Positions 49,102 through 59,141 of a stretch of 64,000 nt of DNA are shown here, one piece after another. This stretch comes from Glycomyces salinus (GTDB lineage Bacteria > Actinomycetota > Actinomycetes > Mycobacteriales > Micromonosporaceae). The position numbers and the translations under genes were made by a program. The stretch is taken from assembly GCF_016428645.1 (NCBI RefSeq), contig NZ_JAELXW010000032.1, positions 1-64,000 on the forward strand. The letters run 5' to 3'. Every line of letters begins with the position of its first letter. Positions within the stretch are counted from its first letter, which is position 1. A model generated the notes under the pieces. It was given only the letters and a program-made list of their open reading frames with translations. It had not been told where the DNA came from and did no database searches.

Positions 49102-50811
49102 CTACTCGACCGTATCCAAATCGAGCGAGTCAAGAGGAGGAGTATCCTCGTGTTCCCACTGTGCCTTGCGCTCTAGGAAGTTGCGCAGTTGTTCCCGGAT
49201 TGACTGCTCACGAATGCGAAGAAATTCTGTTACAGCACCTTCGGTGAGTGCGGCAAACGCCTCCTCATTTATGAGATGAGATCGCAAGACCTCGTGACCG
49301 CCAAACCGATCTGCATCCGAGTCGGACCCGAGCATCGTTCTGGACTGACCGACCAGGGACCTAATTTCTTCGGTTGGTTCCATTGCGGAAGGCAGCAGCA
49401 GATGATTTGCCGGGGAGAGATAGCGTTCGACCGCCAGGCGCTTGTTCAACAGCCGTTCTACCACTTCGTAAGCGGTCTTCTGGTCATTGATGGCGGAGCT
49501 CAGTTCATCGGCAGTAAATGGTTCTCCATGCTCGAAAGATCGCGGACCCAGCGACCACCAGGCACAGAGCGTGATCTTGGTGGCAGCTTCATTGGTGCGG
49601 AACCGATTTGGAAATGGGATCTCGCGAGAGGATGTTCGTACAGAGGAGACAAGCTGCTGGATCGACAGGTCCAGGTCGTTGGCCTTGATCTTGGCCGAGA
49701 GCGAGCGGCCAAGCAGGGTGAAATTCCCTTTGAAGATCACAGGGCCGGAGGCGGCCGTCCTCCAATACCAGCGGACCAGCAGGTCCAAGGTCCTTTCGGA
49801 AGGATCGGGGAAATGCGCGAAGAACCGTGTCAACACCACTAGCGTCGCTTCGTAGGCCAGGAATGCCTTGTGCGGAACTCCTGCTCGATCCTGCAGGAAT
49901 TCGACTGCTCTGAGCAATGCAGATTCGCCATTTCGGTAGGCGTCATCCTGATCCTCGTTCGGGAAGTCGCCCGGTTGGCGTTTAGCTTCGGCGTCGAACT
50001 CTATTCTGATATCCCGTGAAGGGTCGGGACCTCGTCGTGCGAGCAAGGAAGAGAGTACTGTCCGGTCCTCGATTCGACCGAAGCCGGTCGCCGCATCGAT
50101 GCGATCGGCGATGCCGCCGAAGGTCAGTGCCTCACCTTGGCTGTGATCCCCCGATGCGAACAGCGCCTCAAATATCTCCGAGCGCCTGAGTCGTTTGCCC
50201 GAGTTATTCATTCGGTCGAAGATGTCGGTGAGGATCTTCTCGTCGTCCTGCTTCACCAGATAGACGGGGATCCGGTATTCACGCAGCTTCCTGGCGATGC
50301 GTTGGGCCGTCTTGAAGTCGGCCGGATCATGCCCGGCTTTCTCGGCAAACCACGAGATCATAGCTTCAAGATCGAAAAGCACGGGAAGCGGTATGAGGTT
50401 AGCGGATTGCCACTGCTGGGGGTCGTAGACGAACTCATTCTTCCGCAGGTCGTAGTAGTGCGCGAACGGCCCGGTGCGGTGATCAATGTCCTTGAGCGCA
50501 TTTGCCAGGCTGGTGATGCGCTGCTGACCGTCGACCACCCATTGCGTCTCCGAACCCGCTGGCGCATCGATGTGCAGATCACCGAGTTTGAGGCCCTGTG
50601 CAGGTGAATCCCGAAGCCACAGGAGGAGACTGCCGATCGGATAACCCTTGACAATGCTATCGAAGAGCCTCGATACATCCTTGTTCGTCCACCGGAAGTC
50701 CCGCTGGAAATGTGGGACTCGAATCTTTCCCTCCCAGGCGGCCGTGACCAGATCCACCAGAAAGTAGGTATCTGCGCTAGGTTGAGTCTCGAGACCGCTG
50801 TTAATCGACAT
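49102..50811 (-). CDS. DUF262-domain protein (GmrSD/Type IV restriction-like)
   Basis: 569 residues. The DUF262 hallmark VPHFQRDFRW (32-41) and VVDGQQR (92-98, DGQQR nucleotide-binding motif) are intact; ILTDIFDRMNNSGKRLRRSE follows. The C-terminal half (ERYLSPANHLLLPSAMEPTE, SHLINEEAFAALTEGAVTEF) occupies the place of the DUF1524 HNH nuclease domain, but no clear HNH motif is seen. DUF262 proteins occur in GmrSD and other anti-phage systems. No typical promoter identified; the upstream 80 bp contains the repeated element AACGAT.ATTCG. Confidence 0.85.
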   Translation of the reverse strand: MSINSGLETQPSADTYFLVDLVTAAWEGKIRVPHFQRDFRWTNKDVSRLFDSIVKGYPIGSLLLWLRDSPAQGLKLGDLHIDAPAGSETQWVVDGQQRITSLANALKDIDHRTGPFAHYYDLRKNEFVYDPQQWQSANLIPLPVLFDLEAMISWFAEKAGHDPADFKTAQRIARKLREYRIPVYLVKQDDEKILTDIFDRMNNSGKRLRRSEIFEALFASGDHSQGEALTFGGIADRIDAATGFGRIEDRTVLSSLLARRGPDPSRDIRIEFDAEAKRQPGDFPNEDQDDAYRNGESALLRAVEFLQDRAGVPHKAFLAYEATLVVLTRFFAHFPDPSERTLDLLVRWYWRTAASGPVIFKGNFTLLGRSLSAKIKANDLDLSIQQLVSSVRTSSREIPFPNRFRTNEAATKITLCAWWSLGPRSFEHGEPFTADELSSAINDQKTAYEVVERLLNKRLAVERYLSPANHLLLPSAMEPTEEIRSLVGQSRTMLGSDSDADRFGGHEVLRSHLINEEAFAALTEGAVTEFLRIREQSIREQLRNFLERKAQWEHEDTPPLDSLDLDTVE

Positions 50812-50891
50812 GGGATCCTCTAGGACGAATCGTTCTTAGCTCTGATAACGAGGGTACGTTCGAATCATCGTTGACAGTGATCGCATCACCC

Positions 50892-52565
<1,674 letters not shown>

Positions 52566-52572
52566 GCCATCC

Positions 52573-52578
52573 AACTTA
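52573..52578 (-). promoter_or_regulatory. -10 box TAAGTT of the fumarase gene
   Basis: TAAGTT, 7 nt before the GTG at 52565; no Shine-Dalgarno sequence is in the gap. Suggests a leaderless message. Confidence 0.45.
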
Positions 52579-52751
52579 GCGCGGGAGACATCGGGCACAC
52601 CGGTGCCACGGCGTCCGGTCCGCGGCCCGGGGTTGTCGGGGGCCATTGGTAGCGTCACAGATGCGCGGTGCGGTTCGGCCGGGCCGCGTAATCGCAGGTA
52701 CGATTGCCAGGTTGTCCGCCGGTGAGCGGGCGACGCGCAAGTGATCCTCCT

Positions 52752-52770
52752 GCCACGGAAGGACCGTGGC
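52752..52770 (+). promoter_or_regulatory. Hairpin in the rpsF leader, candidate S6:S18 binding element
   Basis: GCCACGG-AAGGA-CCGTGGC, perfect 7-bp stem with a 5-nt loop, 28 nt before the TTG start of rpsF. S6-S18 autoregulate this operon in several phyla through a leader hairpin, and this hairpin is a candidate; I do not claim its motif match. Confidence 0.4.
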
Positions 52771-52798
52771 CGTTGAGACCGAAGGAGGTGGAGCGATC

Positions 52799-53089
52799 TT
52801 GCGGCACTACGAAATCATGGTGATCTTCGAACCCAATCTCGAGGAGAGCCAGGTCAGCCCGACACTGGATAAGTTCCTGAAGGGCATCAAGGACGCCGGA
52901 GGCGCCGTCGACAAGATCGACGTCTGGGGCCGCCGCCGTCTGGCCTACGAGATCGAGAAGAACAGCGAAGGCATCTACGCCGTCATCGACCTGCAGTCCG
53001 AGCCCGCTCCCGTGGCGGAGATGGACCGGCAGCTGCGGCTCAACGAGTCGGTGCTGCGGACCAAGGTGCTGCGGCCGGAGCTTCGGTAA
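52799..53089 (+). CDS. rpsF: Ribosomal protein S6
   Basis: 96 residues from TTG 52799, which gives the family start [14 protein letters not shown] strong ribosome site AAGGAGGTG is 8 nt upstream; the ATG/GTG codons further upstream in the same frame give an N-terminal extension not found in S6. [20 protein letters not shown] and [13 protein letters not shown] are S6 features. First gene of rpsF-ssb-rpsR-rplI. Confidence 0.96.
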   Translation: MRHYEIMVIFEPNLEESQVSPTLDKFLKGIKDAGGAVDKIDVWGRRRLAYEIEKNSEGIYAVIDLQSEPAPVAEMDRQLRLNESVLRTKVLRPELR

Positions 53090-53128
53090 CCCGACATTGC
53101 AACTGCGAGACCTTAGGGAGAAGAGGTC

Positions 53129-53632
53129 ATGGCAGGAGAGACAGTCATCACGGTTATCGGCAACCTCGTCGACGACCCCGAACTGCGTTACACGCCGTCC
53201 GGTGCCGCCGTCGCGAAGTTCCGGATCGCCTCCACGCCCCGAACCTTCGACCGGGAGTCCGGTCAGTGGAAGGACGGCGAGGCGATGTTCCTGACATGCA
53301 GCGTGTGGCGGCAGTACGCCGAGAACGTGGCCGAGTCCCTCTCCAGGGGCTCCCGCGTGATCGTGCAGGGCAAGCTCAAGCAGCGCAGCTTCGAGACCCG
53401 CGAGGGCGAGAAGCGCACTGTGTACGAGCTCGACGTCGAAGAGGTCGGCCCCGCGCTGCGGTTCGCCACGGCGAAGATCAACAAGTCCGGCGGCGGCGGA
53501 GGCGGCGGCCGTTCCCAGTTCGGGAGCGGCGGCGGCGGTGGAGCCGTGCCGGACGACCCTTGGGCCTCGGCGGCCCCTGCCGGCGGCGGTGCGCCGTCCG
53601 GTCAGGGCTTCGACGAGGACCCCCCGTTCTGA
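53129..53632 (+). CDS. ssb: Single-stranded DNA-binding protein
   Basis: 167 residues. OB fold ([52 protein letters not shown]), Gly-rich linker ([20 protein letters not shown]) and the acidic C-terminal tip DEDPPF that recruits partner proteins. Lies in the ribosomal operon as usual for actinomycetes. Confidence 0.97.
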   Translation: MAGETVITVIGNLVDDPELRYTPSGAAVAKFRIASTPRTFDRESGQWKDGEAMFLTCSVWRQYAENVAESLSRGSRVIVQGKLKQRSFETREGEKRTVYELDVEEVGPALRFATAKINKSGGGGGGGRSQFGSGGGGGAVPDDPWASAAPAGGGAPSGQGFDEDPPF

Positions 53633-53679
53633 CCGGGCCGAACGCCCGGATCGTTCTCAAGTAAGGCATAAGAAGGACC

Positions 53680-53925
53680 ATGGCCAACTCGAAGTCGGCT
53701 CCCCTGCGGAAGCCGAAGAAGAAGCCCAACCCTCTGGAGAAGGAGGGTATCGCTTACGTCGACTACAAGGACACCGCGCTGCTGCGGAAGTTCATCTCCG
53801 ACCGCGGCAAGATCCGTGCCCGCCGTGTCACCGGTGTCACCTCGCAGCAGCAGCGGCAGATCGCGGCGGCGGTCAAGAACGCCCGCGAGATGGCGCTGCT
53901 CCCGTACACCAGCCAGAGCCGATAG
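53680..53925 (+). CDS. rpsR: Ribosomal protein S18, cysteine-free form
   Basis: 81 residues: [20 protein letters not shown] and [13 protein letters not shown] are diagnostic. The zinc-site cysteines are absent: the region reads [20 protein letters not shown], and [10 protein letters not shown] replaces the third conserved-Cys stretch. So this ribosomal copy does not need zinc. RBS AGAAGGA before ATG. Confidence 0.95.
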   Translation: MANSKSAPLRKPKKKPNPLEKEGIAYVDYKDTALLRKFISDRGKIRARRVTGVTSQQQRQIAAAVKNAREMALLPYTSQSR

Positions 53926-53939
53926 GAAGGAGCGGACTT

Positions 53940-54401
53940 ATGAAGATCATCCTGACTCATGAGGTCCCCAACCTGGGCTCGGCCGGTGACGTGGTGGAGG
54001 TCAAGCCCGGCTACGGCCGCAACTACCTCGTGCCCCAGGGCCTGGCGATCGCCTGGACCAAGGGCGGCCAGAAGGAGGTGGACGCGATCCAGCGCGCCCG
54101 CAAGGCGCACCAGATCCACACCTTCGAGCACGCCCGCCAGGTGGCCGACCAGCTCAAGCAGACCGACGCCCACATCGTCGCCCGCGTGGGCGACGCCGGG
54201 CGCCTGTTCGGCTCGATCACCCCGGCCGACGTGGTCAAGGCGGTCGAGGAGGCCGGCGGGCCCAAGCTCGACCGGCGCCGCGTGGAGCTGCCGGGCACGA
54301 TCAAGGCGACCGGCACCTACGACGTCAGCGTGAAGCTGCACCAGGAGGTGACCGCGAAGTTCAAGCTTCAGGTCACCCCGGCCCGGCGCCGCAAGAAGTA
54401 G
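53940..54401 (+). CDS. rplI: Ribosomal protein L9
   Basis: 153 residues. MKIILTHEVPNLGSAGDVVE, GYGRNYLVPQGLAIAWT, a long connecting helix (HQIHTFEHARQVADQLKQ) and the C-terminal domain ending LQVTPARRRKK. RBS GGAAGGAG. Last gene of the operon; followed by a strong hairpin. Confidence 0.97.
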   Translation: MKIILTHEVPNLGSAGDVVEVKPGYGRNYLVPQGLAIAWTKGGQKEVDAIQRARKAHQIHTFEHARQVADQLKQTDAHIVARVGDAGRLFGSITPADVVKAVEEAGGPKLDRRRVELPGTIKATGTYDVSVKLHQEVTAKFKLQVTPARRRKK

Positions 54402-54418
54402 CGCCCGGCAGGACCGAG

Positions 54419-54447
54419 GGCCCGCGACCGCACGGCGGTCGCGGGCC
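54419..54447. terminator. Strong terminator after rplI
   Basis: Perfect 13-bp stem GGCCCGCGACCGC (54419-54431) / complement (54435-54447), 3-nt loop ACG, followed by TCTGTT. It lies between the convergent rplI and the membrane protein gene at 54459. Confidence 0.8.
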
Positions 54448-54458
54448 TCTGTTCGTCC

Positions 54459-54848
54459 TCAGTAAGTCCAGCCGGCGGTGCGCAGTATGACCGTCACCAG
54501 GCCCGCGCCCAGGATCGCCGCGGCCGTCCCGGCCACCCCGGCGCGCCATCCGGCGCGCGGCAGGCGCAGCAGTACCGCCACCAGCAGGCTCGCGGTCAGC
54601 GACGATGCCGTCCACGCCCAGCCGCCCGAGACCGTCTCCGAGATGCGCGCCGCCGCTCCGCAACCGGTGTCGGCGCACTTGCCCTCGACCGCGGGCTGCC
54701 ACACCACCCACGCCAGGTAGACGATCGCCGGCACCACGTACCAGGCCAGCGCCACGAGCAACGTCGGCGTGAACGCGCGCTCGCCGGGCCGGTCGTCGGC
54801 CTCGGGGTCCAGGCGCGGTCGCCGCTCGGGCCGCTGGTTCGACGTCAT
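54459..54848 (-). CDS. Small membrane protein
   Basis: 129 residues from ATG 54848 (GAGGTGGGA upstream). Charged cytoplasmic start (TSNQRPERRPRLDPEADDRP), then hydrophobic helices (TLLVALAWYVVPAIVYLAWV, WTASSLTASLLVAVLLRL, GTAAAILGAGLVTVILRTA) separated by a loop with two cysteines (GKCADTGCGAA). No family known. A DnaA-box cluster lies upstream and is shared with dnaB. Confidence 0.65.
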   Translation of the reverse strand: MTSNQRPERRPRLDPEADDRPGERAFTPTLLVALAWYVVPAIVYLAWVVWQPAVEGKCADTGCGAAARISETVSGGWAWTASSLTASLLVAVLLRLPRAGWRAGVAGTAAAILGAGLVTVILRTAGWTY

Positions 54849-54920
54849 GGATCCCACCTCTGCCGGGAGTGAGTTGCCAGGCGTCCTCACCTTACCGTCA
54901 AAGATGGCACGAAGAAATTC

Positions 54921-55060
54921 TCGTCCACAGCCGGTGGATAAAGTCCTACCAGGTCAGACCCGCGAAATGAGCGCCACTCTCATCACTGTCCACAAGTTGT
55001 CCACAGGATCGCCGCACTTATCCACAGGTTATCCACAGGCTTGTACACAGGTTGTCCACA
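54921..55060 (+). promoter_or_regulatory. Cluster of DnaA boxes upstream of dnaB
   Basis: Nine-base sites: TCGTCCACA 54921, TTATCCACC (minus strand, 54933-54941), CTGTCCACA 54986, TTGTCCACA 54997, TTATCCACA 55018, TTATCCACA 55029, TTGTACACA 55041, TTGTCCACA 55052. Two (55018, 55029) match the E. coli consensus TTATCCACA and two match TTGTCCACA exactly; the other four deviate at one position from one of them. The last four are 11-12 bp apart, so one helical face. They lie between the dnaB start and the divergent membrane gene, in a 323-bp gap. Confidence 0.75.
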
Positions 55061-55171
55061 GGGCGGTTTGCTTCGGACGCGCCGGCGACATAGCGTCGTT
55101 GGGGCCGCGGGACGTCGTACCCGGGCGGTACATTCTCTGTGAACGCACGGTGACCGAGGGGGGTGGGTGTC

Positions 55172-56593
55172 ATGACCGACGTGTCCGCCGGGAACGCCTA
55201 CTCGCGCGGCCCGAACGGGTCGTCCTTCGCGGAGGCTCCCCCCGAAGACCCGTTCGGCGGGGCCCGCACCTACGAGCGCACCCCGCCGCAGGACAACGAC
55301 GCCGAGAAGTCGGTCCTGGGCGGCATGCTCATGAGCAAGGACGCCATCGCCGACGTCATCGAGATCCTCACCGCGGCCGACTTCTACCGGCCCAGCCACG
55401 GCATCGTCTTCGACGTCATCTGCGACAAGTTCGCCAATGGCGAGCCGGCCGACGCGATCACCGTCGCCGCCGCCCTGGCCGACGCGGGCGACCTCGCCAA
55501 GGTCGGCGGCGGCCCCTACCTGCACGACCTGCTCGACGCGGTGCCGACGGCCGCCAACGCCGGCTACTACGCCAAGATCGTCAAGGACAAGGCGATCCTG
55601 CGCCGCCTGATCGAGGCCGGCACCAAGGTCGTCCAATACGGCTACGGCGGCGGCCACGGCGGCCGCGACATCGACGACCTGGTCGACCTGTCCCAGCAGG
55701 CGGTCTACGAGGTCACCGACAAGCGCCAGAGCGAGGACTTCGCGATCCTGTCCGACCTGCTCCAGCCGGCCATGGACGAGATCGAGGCCATCGGCGCCAA
55801 CCAGGGCGTGCTCACCGGGATACCCACCGGCTTCGCCGACCTCGACCGGCTCCTGTCGGGACTCCAGGCCGGGCAGCTGATCATCGTCGCCGGCCGCCCC
55901 GGCCTGGGCAAGTCGACCGCCGCGATGGACTTCATGCGGCACGCGAGCCTGCACCACCGGCACCCCTCGGCGCTGTTCAGCCTCGAGATGAGCAAGCTCG
56001 AGATCGTGATGCGCCTGCTGAGCGCCGAGACCCGCGTGCCGATGCACGTCCTGCGCTCGGGCGACCTGTCCGACGACGACTGGACCCGCCTGGCCAAGCG
56101 CATGGGCGACATCTCCGAGGCGCCGCTGTTCGTCGACGACACCGCGTCGATGACGATGATGGAGATCCGCGCCAAGGCCCGGCGGCTGAAGCAGCGCCAC
56201 GACCTCAAACTGGTCGTGGTCGACTACCTCCAGCTGATGACCTCCCCGAAGAAGGTCGAGTCGCGGCAGCAGGAGGTCTCCGAGATCAGCCGCGGACTCA
56301 AGCTGCTGGCCAAGGAGATCGAGTGCCCGGTGATCGCGGTCGCCCAGCTCAACCGCGGACCCGAGCAGCGCACCGACAAGCGCCCGCAGCTCTCTGACCT
56401 GCGCGAAAGCGGCAGTCTCGAGCAGGATGCGGACGTGGTGCTGTTGCTGCACCGCGACGACTACTACGACAAGGAGTCCCCGCGCGCCGGGGAGGCCGAC
56501 TTCATCGTCGCCAAGCACCGCAACGGCGCCACCGACACGATCACCGTGGCCGCCCAGCTGCACCTGTCGCGCTTCGTCGACATGGCGGTATAG
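55172..56593 (+). CDS. dnaB: Replicative DNA helicase DnaB
   Basis: 473 residues from ATG 55172 (GGGGGTGGG upstream; GTG 55163 is possible). N-terminal domain (TPPQDNDAEKSVLGGMLMSK), linker, RecA-like motor with Walker A AGRPGLGKSTAAMDF, Walker B LVVVDYLQLM and DLRESGSLEQDADVVLLLHR (DnaB-specific arginine-finger region). Hexameric helicase at the fork. No intein is present at the Walker A site. Preceded by a DnaA-box cluster; convergent with the next gene (4-bp gap). Confidence 0.97.
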   Translation: MTDVSAGNAYSRGPNGSSFAEAPPEDPFGGARTYERTPPQDNDAEKSVLGGMLMSKDAIADVIEILTAADFYRPSHGIVFDVICDKFANGEPADAITVAAALADAGDLAKVGGGPYLHDLLDAVPTAANAGYYAKIVKDKAILRRLIEAGTKVVQYGYGGGHGGRDIDDLVDLSQQAVYEVTDKRQSEDFAILSDLLQPAMDEIEAIGANQGVLTGIPTGFADLDRLLSGLQAGQLIIVAGRPGLGKSTAAMDFMRHASLHHRHPSALFSLEMSKLEIVMRLLSAETRVPMHVLRSGDLSDDDWTRLAKRMGDISEAPLFVDDTASMTMMEIRAKARRLKQRHDLKLVVVDYLQLMTSPKKVESRQQEVSEISRGLKLLAKEIECPVIAVAQLNRGPEQRTDKRPQLSDLRESGSLEQDADVVLLLHRDDYYDKESPRAGEADFIVAKHRNGATDTITVAAQLHLSRFVDMAV

Positions 56594-56597
56594 GCGT

Positions 56598-57857
56598 TCA
56601 CCGCCACCATTCGACGGCCAGCGACGGGCCCGGCCCGTCGCTTCGGGCCGCGGCGGCGTCGCGCAGCGGCAGCCACCAGCCGAGCAGGATCACCGGGTAC
56701 AGCAGGTAGCCGAAGCGGGTCGCGGGCATCAGCAGGAAGGCCGCGGTCAATCCGCCGGCGGCCCACAGGGCCGCGTCGGCGGAGGTCAGGGGCGGGCGGC
56801 GGGCGATGAGCACGGCGATGGCGCAGCCCGCGGCGAACAGGAGCGCCGGAGCGATCAGTTCCCCGCCGGGGACGTGCTGGGCGATCAGGTGTCCCGGCAG
56901 GGGCGACTGCGCGGGGGATTCGACCACGCCGTGACCGAGGCCGAAGGCCAGCACGTTGTCGGCGAAGCCGCGCGGATCGGTGAGCACGACCGGGAGCATC
57001 GTGACCGCCACCGGCGCGGCGAACCCGAGCAGGTATCGGCGCAGTCCCTCTTGGCGAAGCTCGCGAGCCATGAATTGGCCCTGCTGCCGCCATACGAGGA
57101 TGCCGATCACTATCGCCACGGGCCAGGCGAACAGCTTCAGCGAGGCGGCGGCCCCGACGGCGAGGCCGGTCGCGAGGAACCGGCCCCGGGCGGCGAAGGC
57201 CAGCGCCAGCACCGCGAGGGCGGCCACCGGCATGTCGTCGCCGCCGGTCGCGAACGTCAAGGCGCACACCGGGAAGACGACGCTCGCCTGGAGGGCGCGC
57301 AGCATCGGGCCCTTCCCGGCCAGTCCCCGCAGGAGCGCGACCGCGCCGATCAGGCAGGCGGCCGCGGCCAGTGCGAAGTACAGGCGCGCGTCGGTCCACC
57401 AGTGGTGCCCGAACACGGCCGCGGGCAGCCCGAAGACGGCCATGCCGGGCTGGTACGGGTTGTAGCCGAGCAGCGGCTCGGGGAGCGAGACGATCGCCTC
57501 GGCGCTCAGATAGGGGCTGCCGTCCTGCAGCAGGCGGTTCGCGGAGGACTCGACGACCAGGACCTCTTCCTGGAACCGGCCCTCGACGCCGCCGGCGCGC
57601 TCGAACGCCTGCACCAGCAGCGGCATCGCGGTCACCGCGGCGGCCGTGGCGCCGGCCACCAGGGCGCGCTTGAACCAGGTGACGCCCAGCTGCGTGACCA
57701 GCATCGCGGCCACGACCGCGGCCGGGCCGTACCCGCCGACGGCTATCGCGCCCCAGTGCTGGTGGGGGGTGAGGGTCGACCACAGCGCGGTGGCCCCGGC
57801 GAAGAGGGCACACGACGCGTAGAAGACCAGATCGATCAGGAGCGGACGCTTCGACAC
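56598..57857 (-). CDS. GT87/DUF2029-like integral membrane glycosyltransferase
   Basis: 419 residues from GTG 57857. About ten helices with charged loops. First outer loop with ESSANRLLQDGSPYLSAEAI, then GYNPYQPGMAVFGLPAAVFG and TGGDDMPVAALAVLALAFAA are like GT87 mannosyltransferases (polyprenyl-phosphate-mannose dependent, cell-wall glycolipids). An acidic pair near the first outer loop is expected but not certain. The gene starts 4 nt after the anti-sigma-like gene stop, on the same strand. Confidence 0.7.
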   Translation of the reverse strand: MSKRPLLIDLVFYASCALFAGATALWSTLTPHQHWGAIAVGGYGPAAVVAAMLVTQLGVTWFKRALVAGATAAAVTAMPLLVQAFERAGGVEGRFQEEVLVVESSANRLLQDGSPYLSAEAIVSLPEPLLGYNPYQPGMAVFGLPAAVFGHHWWTDARLYFALAAAACLIGAVALLRGLAGKGPMLRALQASVVFPVCALTFATGGDDMPVAALAVLALAFAARGRFLATGLAVGAAASLKLFAWPVAIVIGILVWRQQGQFMARELRQEGLRRYLLGFAAPVAVTMLPVVLTDPRGFADNVLAFGLGHGVVESPAQSPLPGHLIAQHVPGGELIAPALLFAAGCAIAVLIARRPPLTSADAALWAAGGLTAAFLLMPATRFGYLLYPVILLGWWLPLRDAAAARSDGPGPSLAVEWWR

Positions 57858-57861
57858 GCGC

Positions 57862-58263
57862 CTAGCGTACGGGGATGCGAGCCCACACTTCCTGCGTGCC
57901 GTCGCCGCGCGAGCGCGAGCCCCAGTCGGCCGACAGCTTGGAGACGATGAACATGCCCCTGCCGTGCGCCGAGTCCAGGTCGATCGCGCACACGTGGGGG
58001 CGGGTGTGGGAGCCGCCGTCGATGACGCGGACCTCGACCTCGGAGGGGCCGGAGGTGACCGAGACGCACAGGTCGCCGCTGGACAGCGGGCGGGCGTGGC
58101 GGACGGCGTTGGAGACCAGCTCGGTGGCGCAGACCAGCAGGTCGTCGCGGCTCTCGTCGGGCAGGTCGGGGAGGGATTCGCGCAGCCACCGGCGGACCAG
58201 CGTTGGAGCGCCTGCCTGGTGCGGAACCCGCAGCCGCTCGGGCGTCGGCAGCGCAGCTGGCAT
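57862..58263 (-). CDS. Anti-sigma-factor-like ATP-binding protein (RsbW/HATPase_c_2)
   Basis: 133 residues from ATG 58263, with GGGAGG upstream. GHKL ATPase core: N box ATELVSNAVRHA, G1 box VRVIDGGSHTRP-like and DSAHGRGMFIVSKLSADWGS. Members bind sigma factors or regulate phosphatases in actinomycetes. No partner sigma factor is next to it; it is cotranscribed with the GT87-like gene. Confidence 0.85.
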   Translation of the reverse strand: MPAALPTPERLRVPHQAGAPTLVRRWLRESLPDLPDESRDDLLVCATELVSNAVRHARPLSSGDLCVSVTSGPSEVEVRVIDGGSHTRPHVCAIDLDSAHGRGMFIVSKLSADWGSRSRGDGTQEVWARIPVR

Positions 58264-58370
58264 GTCGGCTCCCTCCCACCCGGTGTGCCATGACAAAGCT
58301 ATAGAGGAACCTACCCGTTGCCGAGCCATGTCGCCAGCATTACCGACGGACCTCGCGTCCGACTCCTCTG

Positions 58371-59102
58371 CTAGGAGATGAGGGCCTCCCGGATCGCCGC
58401 GGGGCGGTCGGTGAAGACCACGTCGGCGCCGGCGGAGGCCATGGCCCTGGCGGTCTCGGCGTCGTTCACGGTCCAAACGTAAGCCTGGTAGCCCTGTTCG
58501 TGGGTGCGTTCGATGAACGCGGGCGTCGACTGGACGTAGTCGACCTTGGAGCTGAGGGCCTGCACGCCGTCGGGGGGACGGCGGAACGGGTACTCGAAGA
58601 TCCACACCAGGGGCGTGGACCCGTCGAGGCCGCGCCAGGTCCTCAGAGCGGCGCGGGAGAACGACATGACGGTGACGTCCAGTCCCGGCCAGCGGCGCAG
58701 GGTCTCCCACAGCCGCATCTCCAGGCGCGGACCGAACTTGGAGGGGTGCTTGGCCTCCACCATGAGCTTGAGGTCCTTGCCGGAGTCGACGACGAGTCCG
58801 AACAGCTCCTCGATGGTGGCGATGCGGGAGGCCTCGGGGTCGCCCGCGCAGTCGGGGTGGCCGTGGGCGAAGTCGAGCTCGCGCAGCCGGGCCAGGGTGA
58901 GGTCGGAGACGGCGCCCCGGACGCCGGCGGTGCGCTTGACGGTGCGGTCGTGGTGCAGGACCAGGTGGCCGTCGGCGGTGAGGCGGACGTCGAACTCGAA
59001 CCCGTCCGCACCCTCGGCGATCGCCTGTCTGAACGCGGCAAGGGAGTGCTCGGGGAGGAACTCGTTAGCGCCCCGGTGGGCGGCGATCAACGGTTGGGAC
59101 AC
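58371..59102 (-). CDS. Glycerophosphodiester phosphodiesterase
   Basis: 243 residues from GTG 59102. GDPD motifs: AAHRGANEFLPEHSLAAF (HR...EN-like), FEFDVRLTADGHLVLHHD (metal/catalytic ExD and HD), VEAKHPSKFG, then AYVWTVNDAETARAMASAGAD. Splits glycerophosphodiesters into glycerol 3-phosphate and an alcohol. No signal peptide. TATCGT lies 6 nt before the GTG (59109-59114), so it may be leaderless and divergent from larB. Confidence 0.92.
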   Translation of the reverse strand: MSQPLIAAHRGANEFLPEHSLAAFRQAIAEGADGFEFDVRLTADGHLVLHHDRTVKRTAGVRGAVSDLTLARLRELDFAHGHPDCAGDPEASRIATIEELFGLVVDSGKDLKLMVEAKHPSKFGPRLEMRLWETLRRWPGLDVTVMSFSRAALRTWRGLDGSTPLVWIFEYPFRRPPDGVQALSSKVDYVQSTPAFIERTHEQGYQAYVWTVNDAETARAMASAGADVVFTDRPAAIREALIS

Positions 59103-59129
59103 ACTCTGACGATATCCGGTGGGGGGTGA

Positions 59130-59135
59130 CAGTAT
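59130..59135 (+). promoter_or_regulatory. -10 box CAGTAT of leaderless larB
   Basis: CAGTAT, 6 nt, then GTG 59142. The divergent phosphodiesterase gene has TATCGT, 6 nt, GTG at 59109-59100; two leaderless promoters share a 39-bp gap. Confidence 0.5.
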
Positions 59136-59141
59136 CGAGAC

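Larger units (their letters stand above)
47830..50811 (-). mobile_element. Low-GC two-gene module (DUF262 + HipA-like), probably acquired
   Basis: Composition drops inside the module: the 60-base line at 48481 is 29/60 G+C against 46/60 at 27661. Both genes use many A/T-ending codons. The genes are in one operon and inserted between the chromosomal DUF418 gene and fumarase. No integrase, transposase or attachment repeats are visible, so the mode of entry is not known. Confidence 0.6.

Noticed and set aside
50862-50870. TTGACA on the + strand near the fumarase end
   Set aside because: No + strand gene follows; both neighbours are on the minus strand.
54921-55060. oriC
   Set aside because: DnaA boxes are present but dnaA, dnaN and an AT-rich unwinding region are not; the cluster is called a DnaA-binding region instead.
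55890-55930. An intein in dnaB, as in mycobacteria
   Set aside because: The Walker A motif is continuous and the protein has the usual length.
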